From an uncultured Erythrobacter sp. (lineage in GTDB: Bacteria; Pseudomonadota; Alphaproteobacteria; Sphingomonadales; Sphingomonadaceae): DNA of 64,000 bases. Made by a program: the position numbers and the translations under genes. The DNA lies in NCBI RefSeq assembly GCF_947502395.1, contig NZ_CANMZM010000003.1, positions 434,001-498,000 of the forward strand. Reading direction: 5' to 3'. This document shows positions 7,510 through 16,791 of this stretch, piece by piece (position 1 is the stretch's first letter; every line of letters starts with the position of its first letter). The notes under the pieces are model-generated. The model made no database searches, had not been told where the DNA came from, and saw nothing but the letters and a program-made list of their open reading frames with translations.

Positions 7510-9120
7510 ATGTATGAGCTTGATCTCAAAGAGGCCTATTGCCCGGCGCAAACCGACACTGAGTATAAAGAGCGCACGATTGAAGGCGTGCTTCGAGAGC
7601 AGGTGGAGATACGCCCTGACGCGCTTGCCCTGCGTGAATTACTGGAGGACGGCTCGGCTGGGCGCGATTGGACCTATGCGGAACTTCTCGCAGATGCAGA
7701 GCGCTGCGGACGGGCGCTTGCCTCGCGTCACTCGGCGGGAACACGCATTGCGGTGATGGGAGGCAATTGCCCGGAATGGGTGCTGGTACAGCTGGGCGCG
7801 GCGATGGCCGGTCTTGTGATCGTAACCATCAACCCCAGCTTCATCGCCCGCGAAGTGCGATATGTGCTTGAGCAGTCTAGCTCTGGCGCGGTCTATTACC
7901 AGCCGAACGTGCGTGGATCGGCCTTGCGCCCTGTGGTGGATGAGGCGGCGGCAGGCCTCGCGGCATCGGAATACATCCTCGATATGACCGATCACGGCGA
8001 ACTGTTCGCGGGCGAGAATGATGGTGAGCTGCGTGAGACGCAGCCGCGTGATATTGTGATGATCCAATACACTTCGGGCACCACCGGCTTTCCTAAAGGC
8101 GTACTGCTTCACCAGCATGGTCTCGTCCAATCGAACAAGGATATCTTCGAGCGCTGGAACATCGGAGCAGGGCAGAAAGTGACCTGCCCGTTCCCACTGT
8201 TCCACACTGCTGGCAGTGCTGTGTGTGTTCTGGGGACGATTTCGCAAGGGGGCACACTGCTCTTGGTCTCGGTGTTCGATCCCGTTGCTGTCGCCAAGGC
8301 GATCGAACGCGAAGAGCCCGAAGTTCTGGGCGGTGTCGCCACCATGCTCTTTGCGATTATGGAAGCGGCCAAGGCCACGGGCACCGATGTATCGAGCGTT
8401 CAGACCGTGCTTTCAGGAGGGGCTATGGTGCCGCCAGAATTGAACCGCGCCGCGCGAGAGACTTTCGGTGTCCCGATCCTGATCGTTTACGGCCAAACCG
8501 AGACTAGCCCAGCGATCACCGCCGCATGGCCCACTGACACGGGTGCAGAGCTGATGGAGACCATCGGCCAGCCGTGCAGCCATATGGAAGTGTCAATCCG
8601 CAACCCTGCTGACAACAGCGTGTGCACGGTCGATGAGCAGGGTGAGATTTGCATGCGCGGCTTTAATATGATGGCGGGCTATAACGACAATCCGCAGGCC
8701 ACCGCAGAGACAATCGACAAAGACGGCTGGCTGCACACGGGTGATTTGGGGAGCATTTCTGCCCGTGGCTATGTGAAGATCACGGGCCGGGTGAAAGAAA
8801 TGATCATTCGCGGCGGTGAGAACCTCTTCCCCGCCGAAATCGAGGCGGCGATGATCGAGCATCCTGCCATCGCCGAAGTCGCTGTAGCAGGAGTGCCCGA
8901 TGAGAAGTGGGGCGAAATCGTCGCCTGCTTTATGCGGCTTGCCGATGGCGCTGACCGCCCTTCGGACGATGATCTAAAAGCCTTTGTGCGCGAGCGCTTG
9001 TCTCCGCAAAAGACCCCTGCGCACTGGGTTTGGTTGAAGGAGTTCCCACTGACAGGATCGGGGAAGATCCAGAAGTTTCAGCTTGCGGAGGATTTCGCGA
9101 AGAGTATATTGACTACGTAG
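7510..9120 (+). CDS. AMP-binding acyl-CoA synthetase / fatty acyl-CoA ligase
   Basis: A 536-residue member of the ANL adenylating superfamily, which activates a carboxylate as acyl-AMP and then forms the CoA thioester. Signatures: P-loop YTSGTTGFPKG (about residue 190), the A5 motif VYGQTETSP, the A7 motif GWLHTGDLG, the A8 hinge GRVKEMIIRGGENLFPAEIE, and the catalytic lysine near the end (TGSGKIQKF). The start is supported by GGAGGGG upstream. The fatty-acid (FadD/AMP-ligase) subgroup is most likely, but chain-length preference cannot be read. The only neighbour is nadA, divergent. Confidence 0.93.
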   Translation: MYELDLKEAYCPAQTDTEYKERTIEGVLREQVEIRPDALALRELLEDGSAGRDWTYAELLADAERCGRALASRHSAGTRIAVMGGNCPEWVLVQLGAAMAGLVIVTINPSFIAREVRYVLEQSSSGAVYYQPNVRGSALRPVVDEAAAGLAASEYILDMTDHGELFAGENDGELRETQPRDIVMIQYTSGTTGFPKGVLLHQHGLVQSNKDIFERWNIGAGQKVTCPFPLFHTAGSAVCVLGTISQGGTLLLVSVFDPVAVAKAIEREEPEVLGGVATMLFAIMEAAKATGTDVSSVQTVLSGGAMVPPELNRAARETFGVPILIVYGQTETSPAITAAWPTDTGAELMETIGQPCSHMEVSIRNPADNSVCTVDEQGEICMRGFNMMAGYNDNPQATAETIDKDGWLHTGDLGSISARGYVKITGRVKEMIIRGGENLFPAEIEAAMIEHPAIAEVAVAGVPDEKWGEIVACFMRLADGADRPSDDDLKAFVRERLSPQKTPAHWVWLKEFPLTGSGKIQKFQLAEDFAKSILTT

Positions 9121-9138
9121 TAGTGCGGGGGGGAGAAA

Positions 9139-9477
9139 ATGGGGCAGGCAGCACCTTTAAGCGCAAAAGAGAAGTTCGGTGTGCTTGGAGTTATTGTGCT
9201 TCTAGTGGTGATTGGACTCGCCGTCTCCTATGTTATTGGGGAAAATGCGTCAATTCCCCAGTATCTTCCGCTTGCAATTTCTTTGGTGTTGGCGGCCTTT
9301 ACGACATTAATATTTGTGGGCTTGTTTCAAGCCGTATCAATGCTGGGTTTCTCCACATTTGTCACGTTCTTCGGGACCGGTGACGTGTCCATTGAGGAAC
9401 TACGAGAAGTCTTTGCTCCCGTTTTTGAGGCTTTTGCGGGGTTGCTAGAAGGAGACTCAAGTGACAACGCTCAGTGA
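9139..9477 (+). CDS. small membrane protein, unknown (first gene of a two-gene cassette)
   Basis: A protein of 112 residues with two clear membrane helices (GVLGVIVLLVVIGLAVSYVIG near 14-34 and LAISLVLAAFTTLIFVGLFQA near 45-65). The soluble C-terminal third is acidic (SIEELREVFAPVFEAFAG). A GGGGGGGAGA run precedes the ATG. I recognise no family. The coding is AT-richer than the flanking genes (codons such as TTA, ATA, CTA). The next gene starts 17 bases before this one ends, so the two are almost certainly co-translated and likely act together. Confidence 0.7.
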   Translation: MGQAAPLSAKEKFGVLGVIVLLVVIGLAVSYVIGENASIPQYLPLAISLVLAAFTTLIFVGLFQAVSMLGFSTFVTFFGTGDVSIEELREVFAPVFEAFAGLLEGDSSDNAQ

Positions 9478-10351
9478 AAGGACTTGGAGCGTAATTGGCT
9501 CAGTTTCATGGATTGCGGCCGCAATCATCATCGTGCTTGGCCTTGTGTCTTATGCGTCAATTCAGTCGGAACTGAACGACGCGCGCGAGACTATTGCTTC
9601 GGCGCAGGAAGCGCAGAGGGAGGCGGAGCTTGTTTCGGCACAGCTTGATAGTCAGCTTGATGCGTATGACGCAGCGGCCCGCGTCATGCAGCAACACATC
9701 GCCCAACGCGGCAAAGAAGCGCTTGACAAGCAAGTGATCCTCCAACGGTTATGCCAGCGGCACTCGGCCAGCCAAAACTCTGCTGTTCAGTCAATATGCA
9801 GCAATGTGAAAAACCTTGTCACTGAAGACCCGCGACTTGAGTTTCTTACCATTCAGAACGAGGCTGTGACCGAGCGTGGTCGAGGGCAGTTTAAACAGTC
9901 ATTATCGAGCTACAACAAAGCGCTGACAGCACTGAAGAGCATAGAGCCCAACTTTAGTGGGCAGAATGGTGCTTATGAGCTCCAACAAATGACTCTAGCG
10001 GAGGGTAAAGCATTCGCTCATTTCAGAGAGGGCAATTTTGCTCAAGCGCGTGATGAACTTGAAGTTGCTTTTGCGCTGGAGAATACACTGAGCCGCGCGG
10101 TGAGCGGTTTTTTGCTCTCAACCGATTTGAAACTCCGATGCATAATGGGCCTAGCGGAAGGAGAGGCAACGAGCCGCTATGAGAGCTACCTGGATCGCCT
10201 TGACGCGGCCATCTCAACCGAGGAGTCCATCCTTGACCGAAATTCGTTGGCTACTGATCGGACCCGTAAGTCTTGGATTCAGTTTCGAGAGGAAGACCGA
10301 GATTACTTTAAAGATGACAAAGAGCTAAAACTGCTTTGCAATATTCCATAA
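9461..10351 (+). CDS. membrane-anchored coiled-coil / helical-repeat protein, unknown
   Basis: A 296-residue protein. One membrane helix lies at residues 11-33 (VIGSVSWIAAAIIIVLGLV), then a long heptad-like coiled coil (about 35-100, LNDARETIASAQEAQREAEL), then a helical region with TPR-like spacing (RGQFKQSLSSYNKALTALKSI and LAEGKAFAHFREGNFAQARDELEVAF). The C-terminus is charged. The start is GTG 9461 with AAGGAGA upstream, inside the end of the previous gene. Codon use is unlike the neighbours, suggesting acquisition. It may be a scaffold facing the periplasm or cytoplasm; orientation is unknown. Confidence 0.7.
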   Translation: MTTLSERTWSVIGSVSWIAAAIIIVLGLVSYASIQSELNDARETIASAQEAQREAELVSAQLDSQLDAYDAAARVMQQHIAQRGKEALDKQVILQRLCQRHSASQNSAVQSICSNVKNLVTEDPRLEFLTIQNEAVTERGRGQFKQSLSSYNKALTALKSIEPNFSGQNGAYELQQMTLAEGKAFAHFREGNFAQARDELEVAFALENTLSRAVSGFLLSTDLKLRCIMGLAEGEATSRYESYLDRLDAAISTEESILDRNSLATDRTRKSWIQFREEDRDYFKDDKELKLLCNIP

Positions 10352-10355
10352 GGGC

Positions 10356-11234
10356 TCAGGATTCCCTCCAAACCCCAGCTGAGCACGCCGCCAACCCCCG
10401 CTTCTCAAGGTCGAGCAAGTGCGCGGTGACGCTCATCTCAGCCGCACCGATAAGCCTCTTATCAAGGCCCTTGTACATGTCCGGTATAAACTCGGCGACA
10501 GGCCGAGAGCGCTCTCCCATCAGGCGCAGTATCTGGTTCTCGCGCTGACGGCGGTGGCCGATCATGCCGCGCACGAGCTGTTTCGGCTTCGTGATCGCCG
10601 CGCCATGGGCCGAGTGGTAGACCGTGTCTTCTCGCACCATCAGCTTTTCAAGGCTCGCCATATAGTCGCCCATATCGCCATCGGGTGGGATGACGACGCT
10701 GGTGGACCAGCCCATGACGTGATCGCCGGTAAACAAAGCGCCGCTTTCTTCGAGGGCAAAGCACAGATGATTGGAGGTATGACCCGGCGTGGCGACGGCG
10801 GTCAGAGTCCAGCCCGTCCCGCGCATCTGCTCGCCATCTTCGAGCACGCGTTCGGGCGCGTAAGTGGGGTCAAATGCCTCATCTGAACGGGGCAAATCGG
10901 TTTTGAGCACCAACGGCGCACATCCCACAATGGCTGCACCTGTTGCCTCAGCCAAGGGAGCCGCAGCCGGGGAATGGTCCCGGTGGGTGTGGGTGCACAT
11001 GATTGCGAGGATTTTCCGCTCGCCCACGGCTGCCAAAATCGCCTCGATATGTTCTGCCTCATTGGGCCCTGGATCAATCACGGCGCAATCTGGTCCATTG
11101 GCGTCGCCCACCACATAGGTCTGTGTGCCAGTGAAGGTGTAAGGTGAGGGGTTGGGCGCGAGCACCCGCATCACCAGCGGCTCAACCGTGTCAGCAAGGC
11201 CCGTAGGCCAAGGCTTGGGAGGAATTTTCGACAT
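10356..11234 (-). CDS. MBL-fold metallo-hydrolase (LACTB2-like)
   Basis: A 292-residue zinc hydrolase of the metallo-beta-lactamase fold. The metal motif HTHRDH is at residues 82-87, the next ligand is in ATPGHTSNHLC, and the bridging aspartate is in FTGDHVMG. A C-terminal winged-helix-like domain (REN-QILRLM, then AAEMSVTAHLLDLEKRGL) follows, as in the LACTB2/glyoxalase II-like group. Start chosen at MSKIPP, where homology-like sequence begins; the longer track ORF adds ten unlikely residues. Substrate not predictable; thioester or RNA hydrolysis are options in this family. Confidence 0.85.
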   Translation of the reverse strand: MSKIPPKPWPTGLADTVEPLVMRVLAPNPSPYTFTGTQTYVVGDANGPDCAVIDPGPNEAEHIEAILAAVGERKILAIMCTHTHRDHSPAAAPLAEATGAAIVGCAPLVLKTDLPRSDEAFDPTYAPERVLEDGEQMRGTGWTLTAVATPGHTSNHLCFALEESGALFTGDHVMGWSTSVVIPPDGDMGDYMASLEKLMVREDTVYHSAHGAAITKPKQLVRGMIGHRRQRENQILRLMGERSRPVAEFIPDMYKGLDKRLIGAAEMSVTAHLLDLEKRGLAACSAGVWRES

Positions 11235-11348
11235 AGACGTTGCATATGCCGCAAGGGCTGGCACAAGTCGATTGAGAGTTTTGTTGGTCCTTATCCCTCA
11301 AGGCTTTACGATGCAGGGGCAGCTGCGGACAAACTCTGAGGAGAGAGT

Positions 11349-12821
11349 ATGAGCGATTACATTCTCGTATTGGATGAGGGCACAACTTCGACTCGCGCTA
11401 TGCTGTTTGCAAGCGACGGCGTGCTTGCCGCGAGCGCTCAGCAAGAAATCACTCAGCATTATCCGCAAAATGGCTGGGTGGAGCATGATGCGGCCGAGAT
11501 ATGGGAAAAGACGCTAGCCTGCGCGAATGAGGTTATTCCAAAGGCGGGTGGGGCGGCGCTTATCGCTGGGATCGGTATCACCAATCAGCGCGAGACTGTG
11601 GTTGCATGGGATAAGGAAACCGGAGAGCCGCTGACCCGTGCGATTGTGTGGCAGGACCGCCGGACCGCGCCGTTTTGTGAAGATCTGCGCGTAAGCGGTC
11701 ATGAAGCGGAGGTGCGGGCGAGAACCGGGCTGCTCCTCGATCCCTATTTCTCCGGCACCAAAATGCGCTGGATGCTCGATAATGTGCCAGAGGTGCGCGA
11801 GGCGGCGGTACGGGGAACGCTTGCCTTTGGCACCGTTGAAAGCTGGTTGGTGTACAAGCTTTCAGGCGGAGCGAGCCACATATCCGATGCGAGTAATGCC
11901 AGCCGCACCCTGCTGATGGGGTTGGCTGATCATAGCTTTGATGAAAGGTTGTGTGATCTTCTCGGCGTGCCGATCTCCGCGCTTCCGCATGTGGTCGATA
12001 TGTCAGGAGGGCTGGCGCTGACCGATTCAGCTCACTTTGGGCGGACTATTCCGATCACCGGACTCGCTGGCGATCAGCAATCGGCGACGATTGGCCAAGC
12101 CTGTCTTGAACCCGGTGAGACCAAAGCGACTTTCGGCACAGGCGCCTTTGTGCTGACCAATCAGGGGGACAAAATCGCTAAGTCAGATAACCGACTTCTA
12201 AGCACCGTCCTTATGCAAATCGCGGGCAAGCGTACCTATGCGATCGAAGGATCAGTCTTTGTCGCGGGCAGCCTCATTCAATGGTTGCGTGACAGCCTTG
12301 GGATTGTTGAGGTTGCGAGCGAAACAGAAGCGCTGGCTCGCTCAATCCCCAACAGCGGCGGAGTTACGATTGCGCCCGCGCTGTCAGGCCTGGGTGCGCC
12401 GCATTGGAGAGCTGATGCTCGCGGGGTCATCACGGGGCTCAGCTTTGCCAGCGGCAAGGCGGAGATTGCGCGCGCAGCACTGGAGGCAATGGCGCACCAA
12501 ACGTTTGACTTGGCAGAGGCTTTTCAGGCCGATGGAACCGGTTGGGAAACTTTGCGGATCGATGGCGGAATGTCGGCAAATGACTGGATGGCTCAGGATC
12601 TTGCAGACATGCTGGGCATAGCGGTTGAGCGGCCCGTGTTTGTCGAAACCACGGCGCTTGGGACTGCGATGTTGGCGGCGGCTGGTGCTGGGCTTTACGG
12701 CGATTTGCCCGGGGCTGCACAGGCTATGCGCGGCGATCTCACCACTTTTGAGCCACAGATGGACGAAGCCACGCGCAGCGAAAGGTTAGCGCGCTGGCGA
12801 AAGGCTCTCGCGGCTGCGTGA
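11349..12821 (+). CDS. glpK: glycerol kinase
   Basis: GlpK phosphorylates glycerol to sn-glycerol 3-phosphate in the cytoplasm. The 490-residue length and motifs fit the FGGY carbohydrate kinase family: the N-terminal phosphate-binding LDEGTTSTR, GIGITNQRETVVAWD, IVWQDRRT, ITGLAGDQQSATIGQ, the catalytic-domain FGTGAF, and the C-terminal RIDGGMSANDW. A GAGGAGAGAG ribosome site precedes the ATG. No glpF, glpD or glpR is adjacent, so it stands alone here. It is divergent from the MBL hydrolase. Confidence 0.95.
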   Translation: MSDYILVLDEGTTSTRAMLFASDGVLAASAQQEITQHYPQNGWVEHDAAEIWEKTLACANEVIPKAGGAALIAGIGITNQRETVVAWDKETGEPLTRAIVWQDRRTAPFCEDLRVSGHEAEVRARTGLLLDPYFSGTKMRWMLDNVPEVREAAVRGTLAFGTVESWLVYKLSGGASHISDASNASRTLLMGLADHSFDERLCDLLGVPISALPHVVDMSGGLALTDSAHFGRTIPITGLAGDQQSATIGQACLEPGETKATFGTGAFVLTNQGDKIAKSDNRLLSTVLMQIAGKRTYAIEGSVFVAGSLIQWLRDSLGIVEVASETEALARSIPNSGGVTIAPALSGLGAPHWRADARGVITGLSFASGKAEIARAALEAMAHQTFDLAEAFQADGTGWETLRIDGGMSANDWMAQDLADMLGIAVERPVFVETTALGTAMLAAAGAGLYGDLPGAAQAMRGDLTTFEPQMDEATRSERLARWRKALAAA

Positions 12822-12860
12822 CTCAGTGCTCGCTAGCGCCAGCACCACAGCCATCTCAAT

Positions 12861-13325
12861 TCACATGCTGAAATCGCTGAGCCGACGTTCGAGGCGCGAA
12901 TGGATGGCACGTGCAGGCGACGCCATTTCAAACCCACTGCGCCAGGCTTCGTCAAGCCGGGCAATACGCTTATGCAGTTGCTCAGTTTCGGCAATCAGAT
13001 CACGGGTCGCTGGCTCAAGGGTTTCGAGCGCCTTTTCATCTGAAGGACGATCCGCTGGAAGAGTGCCGTGCAGCCGTACCTGCTCTTGTGTGAGGTCGCC
13101 TGAGAAAAACGCACGCTGATTGAGCAGCCATGCGAGAACGTGCATCATCCGCGTTGTAGTCTTGAGCCCCTCTGTCGAGAGAGCCAGACGTGTCATCGTA
13201 TCTTCGCCGATCTCGGGCTCATGCGTGCCACGCGCAAACACGGCGCGCACTTCATCGGCCAGCACTAAAGCTTCGGTGTAAAGCGCTTCCACAATCGGGC
13301 GTGATAAGTTCGTTGCGTGTGTCAT
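12861..13325 (-). CDS. rcdA: RcdA-like protein (DUF1465), ClpXP adaptor family
   Basis: A 154-residue all-helical protein of the DUF1465 family, whose Caulobacter member RcdA is an adaptor in ClpXP-dependent degradation of CtrA and other cell-cycle proteins. Supporting segments are LSTEGLKTTTRMMHVLAWLLNQRAFFSG (residues about 47-74) and the following helical hairpin. The start at MTHATN is preferred over the longer ORF. Cell-cycle function is inferred from the family; sphingomonad CtrA wiring may differ. clpP itself begins at the far end of the window. Confidence 0.8.
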   Translation of the reverse strand: MTHATNLSRPIVEALYTEALVLADEVRAVFARGTHEPEIGEDTMTRLALSTEGLKTTTRMMHVLAWLLNQRAFFSGDLTQEQVRLHGTLPADRPSDEKALETLEPATRDLIAETEQLHKRIARLDEAWRSGFEMASPARAIHSRLERRLSDFSM

Positions 13326-13534
13326 TACTGATTCAGCTACTCGTGTGGAGGGCGGTATACCAGTCAACTATGGTTACTATCCCGGTATGATTTGTTCGTG
13401 TCTCTTTAGGGGACGATAACGCGTGTATGCTTACCCATTCAGGAAAGGCCCCTAGGCATTGCTACGCATAAGGAGGCCTACGTATAAATCTTGCGAAAGG
13501 CGTGCGATGCCATGTGCTTACGTGCGAAACAGAG

Positions 13535-13732
13535 CTAAGCGATGATGTCAGGAAGCAGTGTGTCCTCAATGATCGCGATCTGGTCTTTGAGGCGTAGCTT
13601 GCGCTTTTTGAGACGCGCGATTTGCAGCTGATCTGTGGAGCCGGCTTCGTTCAAAGCAGCGATGGCCGCATCAAGGTCGCGGTGATCGATCTTCAAAAGC
13701 TCAAGTCGTTTTAGCAGCTCTTGCTCGTTCAT
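13535..13732 (-). CDS. DUF465 (YdcH-like) small helical protein
   Basis: A protein of 65 residues, almost entirely charged helix (LLKRLELLKIDHRDLDAAIAAL then IARLKKRKLRLKDQIAIIED). This is the DUF465/YdcH pattern of an antiparallel two-helix hairpin with the KKRKLxLKDxI signature near the end. The start MNEQEL replaces the longer track ORF. Function unknown in the family. A second DUF465 gene is transcribed divergently 309 bases away. Confidence 0.82.
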   Translation of the reverse strand: MNEQELLKRLELLKIDHRDLDAAIAALNEAGSTDQLQIARLKKRKLRLKDQIAIIEDTLLPDIIA

Positions 13733-14040
13733 GACTTTCTCGGACCCACTCACTTTTTGCGAAGCACTTTGCGGTTCGAAACCGCCACATTCGATGCGCG
13801 AGCAATGGCCCGTAAGCAAACGCACTGCAAGTGTCTCGCTTTAATGGAGTGCCCTCTAAGGGCTGCGCACGCGTCGATGGGCACGGCTGATCACGCATAA
13901 ACCCATACTCGTCGTTTCAGAATGGGTCAGAACTTTGCAAGTTACTCCAAGATATGATTTGATCCCAAATGCAGCTCGGAGCCCTTAGTCCGAGTCGCCA
14001 TCCGGGGGCGCACCCCCGACGAACATAGGAGATAAAGCAT
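13733..14040. other. intergenic region between two divergent DUF465 genes
   Basis: About 310 bases with no supported ORF. It must contain both promoters. A perfect 6-bp hairpin (CGGGGG-CGCA-CCCCCG, 14003-14018) lies just upstream of the AGGAG site of the + strand gene and could influence its translation. I see no other structure. Confidence 0.5.
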
Positions 14041-14208
14041 ATGGCATCGTCCGCAGCATCATCACACATGAATGCTCTCCAATCCAAGCACGCAGGGTTA
14101 GAAGCCCGTCTACGCGACGAGATGGCTCGCCCCGCGCCCGATACGGCGGCGGTTCAAGCGATTAAACGAGAAAAACTGAGGCTGAAGGAAGAGATCGCGC
14201 GCGCCTGA
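14041..14208 (+). CDS. second DUF465 (YdcH-like) small protein
   Basis: A 55-residue ORF too short for the supplied track. It reads MASSAASSHMNALQSKHAGL...IKREKLRLKEEIARA and ends TGA 14206-14208. The pattern QSKHAGLEARLRDEMARP then AVQAIKREKLRLKEEI is the typical DUF465 hairpin with its KxxKLxLKEEI ending. An AGGAG site lies nine bases before the ATG. Function unknown. Confidence 0.8.
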   Translation: MASSAASSHMNALQSKHAGLEARLRDEMARPAPDTAAVQAIKREKLRLKEEIARA

Positions 14209-14346
14209 ACAGCTCACGCTTCCTGCTCAATTCAACCTAAACTGTTCGGCGAGACTTTAATCGCCGGACTGGCTTTGCGTCATTCTGTTAAATGAGAGCC
14301 TTTACCTTGGCGATCAGCGTCTTGGTCGCTACTGTCCCGAGTAACA

Positions 14347-16629
14347 ATGACCGCAGTTGACGCAGCCCGACAGATTTTGACGCGCCTTCACGATGTGATG
14401 GCCTCGCGTCTGCGCGCGCAAGGGAAGCTCGATCAGGTCGTCGATGTTATTGGCGAAAGCCTCTCATCAGAGGTATGCTCGATCTATCTCCTTCGCGAAG
14501 GCATGCTTGAGCTGTTTGCGACGCGTGGCCTCAACAAAAGCGCTGTTCATGTCACTCGGATGGCGATTGGCGAGGGGCTTACCGGTAGCATCGCCGAGAA
14601 AGTCGAGACGCTGAACCTTGCCGAAGCCAAGGCGCATCCGGACTTTCAATACAGGCCGGAGACGGGGGAAGAAAAATTTCACTCTTTCGCTGGCGTCCCC
14701 ATTGTGTATCGCGAGCGGGCAGTTGGAGTCTTGTGCGTCCAGCACCTCGATCCGCGCCGGTATGAAGCGGTTGAGATCGAAGCGCTTCAGACGACTGCCA
14801 TGGTCTTGTCGGAGCTTATCACCAACGCGGAATTGGTTGACGAGGAAGAAGCGCTGGGCCTCACGCCGGAGCAATCCGGACCGCAAGTTATCAGTGGGCT
14901 GACTCTGGTCAAAGGGCTCGGCGCAGGCTTCGCCGCCTATCACCAGCCGCGCGTCCAGATCACACAAGTCGTGGCCGAAGACACAGAGGCGGAACGTCAC
15001 CGGGTGTACAACGCCTTCGACAAGATGCGCGAGCAGATCGATGGTCTTGCAAGCCAAGCCGAATTTGGGGTGGGCGGAGAGCACGAAGAGGTGCTGGCGA
15101 CCTACAAAATGTTCGCCTACGACGAAGGTTGGTCACGGCGTATCAACGAGGCGATTGACTCAGGGCTCACCGCAGAAGCTGCGATTGAGCGGGTGCAGCA
15201 GCACACACGCATGCGCATGCGTGAGATCGACGATCCTCTGTTGGCGGACCGGATGCATGACCTGGAGGATCTTTCGAACCGGCTCTTGCGGATCGTGGCT
15301 GGCCAATTGGGCACTGCCGCTCAACAGGGTCTACGCAAAGACACAATCCTGATCGCGCGCAATTTGGGCCCGGCAGAATTGCTCGAATACGACCGGCGGC
15401 GGCTGAAAGGTGTTGTCCTCGAAGAAGGCTCGCTCACCGCGCATGTGGTGATCGTCGCGCGTGCGATGGGAGTGCCGGTTCTCGGCCGGGCCAATCATGG
15501 CAATGGCGGGCTTCGTGGAACAGTGCGCGACGGCGATGAAATCCTGCTTGATGCGACCGCTGCAACAGCGACCGTCCGCCCCACCGCACCGGTCGCAGAT
15601 GCCTTTGGTCAGCGTTTTGCGAAGTCCAAGGAGCGTCAGGCCGCCTATGCTGAACTGCGTGATGTCGAGCCTTTCACCAAATGCGGATCGCGGATTCAGG
15701 TGATGATTAACGCAGGGCTGCGCGACGATATCAGCGCGCTCGCAATGACTGGCGCAGACGGGGTTGGTCTGTTCCGCACCGAGTTCCAATTCCTTGTGTC
15801 CGCCACCCTGCCTCAGCGCGAGCGCCAGCAAAAGCTCTACCGGGATGTGATGGACGCAGCGGGCGAGAAGCCGGTCATCTTCCGTACGGTTGATATCGGC
15901 GGTGACAAATCCGTACCCTATCTCGCATCAGATATGGCGAGCCAGGATGAGAACCCCGCAATGGGTTGGCGGGCCTTGCGCCTCGCGCTCGAACGGGAAG
16001 GTCTTATGAAGGCGCAAGCACGCTCTTTGTTGGAGGCTGCAGCAGGACGCTCGCTTTACGTCATGTTCCCCATGGTTTCGGAAGTGTGGGAGTTTGACGC
16101 GGCCAAGGCGGTTTTTGACGAACAACTTGCGTTCTTGCGCACCAAGAAGAAGATGGTCCCCGAGGCGATCCATTTTGGTGCCATGCTCGAAGTGCCGGCG
16201 CTCGCCGAAGTGCTCGACCTGCTCTTGCCGCGTCTGTCATTCCTCTCGATCGGCACCAACGATCTGACCCAGTTCCTTTACGCCGCAGACCGGGGCAATC
16301 CGGCGCTTGCGGAACGCTATGATTGGTTGTCGATTGCGATCCTGCGCTTCCTGCGCCGCGTAGCCCAACAAACGGTGGGCAGCGGCGTGGACATCGGCGT
16401 GTGCGGCGAAATGGGTGGGCGTAGGCTGGAAGCCCTGGCGCTTCTTGGCATTGGCTATCGACGTCTTTCAATAACTCCGGCTGCGGTTGGCCCGATCAAG
16501 GAGTTGGTGCGCAAAGTCGATTTGGCGGAACTGACTGATGCCATGAGTCGTTGGCTTTCTGAGCCGCAAACAAACTTGCGCAAAGAGCTCAACGCATGGG
16601 CTAAAGAGCGTGAGATTGAGGTCGACTGA
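14347..16629 (+). CDS. ptsP: phosphoenolpyruvate-protein phosphotransferase PtsP (EI-Ntr)
   Basis: EI-Ntr starts the nitrogen-type phosphotransferase relay (PEP to EI-Ntr to NPr to EIIA-Ntr), which regulates rather than imports sugar. The 760-residue protein has an N-terminal GAF domain (about 20-165), the PEP-utiliser N-terminal helical region (about 190-310), the phosphohistidine segment EEGSLTAHVVIVARAMGVP (about residue 367), and the C-terminal PEP-binding barrel with FRTVDIGGDK, SIGTNDLTQF and the cysteine-containing GVCGEMGG. ptsO/ptsN are not adjacent. The next gene is RodZ-like. Confidence 0.95.
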   Translation: MTAVDAARQILTRLHDVMASRLRAQGKLDQVVDVIGESLSSEVCSIYLLREGMLELFATRGLNKSAVHVTRMAIGEGLTGSIAEKVETLNLAEAKAHPDFQYRPETGEEKFHSFAGVPIVYRERAVGVLCVQHLDPRRYEAVEIEALQTTAMVLSELITNAELVDEEEALGLTPEQSGPQVISGLTLVKGLGAGFAAYHQPRVQITQVVAEDTEAERHRVYNAFDKMREQIDGLASQAEFGVGGEHEEVLATYKMFAYDEGWSRRINEAIDSGLTAEAAIERVQQHTRMRMREIDDPLLADRMHDLEDLSNRLLRIVAGQLGTAAQQGLRKDTILIARNLGPAELLEYDRRRLKGVVLEEGSLTAHVVIVARAMGVPVLGRANHGNGGLRGTVRDGDEILLDATAATATVRPTAPVADAFGQRFAKSKERQAAYAELRDVEPFTKCGSRIQVMINAGLRDDISALAMTGADGVGLFRTEFQFLVSATLPQRERQQKLYRDVMDAAGEKPVIFRTVDIGGDKSVPYLASDMASQDENPAMGWRALRLALEREGLMKAQARSLLEAAAGRSLYVMFPMVSEVWEFDAAKAVFDEQLAFLRTKKKMVPEAIHFGAMLEVPALAEVLDLLLPRLSFLSIGTNDLTQFLYAADRGNPALAERYDWLSIAILRFLRRVAQQTVGSGVDIGVCGEMGGRRLEALALLGIGYRRLSITPAAVGPIKELVRKVDLAELTDAMSRWLSEPQTNLRKELNAWAKEREIEVD

Positions 16630-16791
16630 CTTTGCGAGCCCGTGGCGCAAAACGGGCTGGCGATACTCAGGGGCACTCTGGCTCTGGCGCGACGGTTTTT
16701 TACGATACGTCCCTTGACTTGGGCTGGATCGCGAAGCTTCTATGCGAACACAACAAAACAAACATGTCGGGCGCAATTGCGAAACGGGTTG

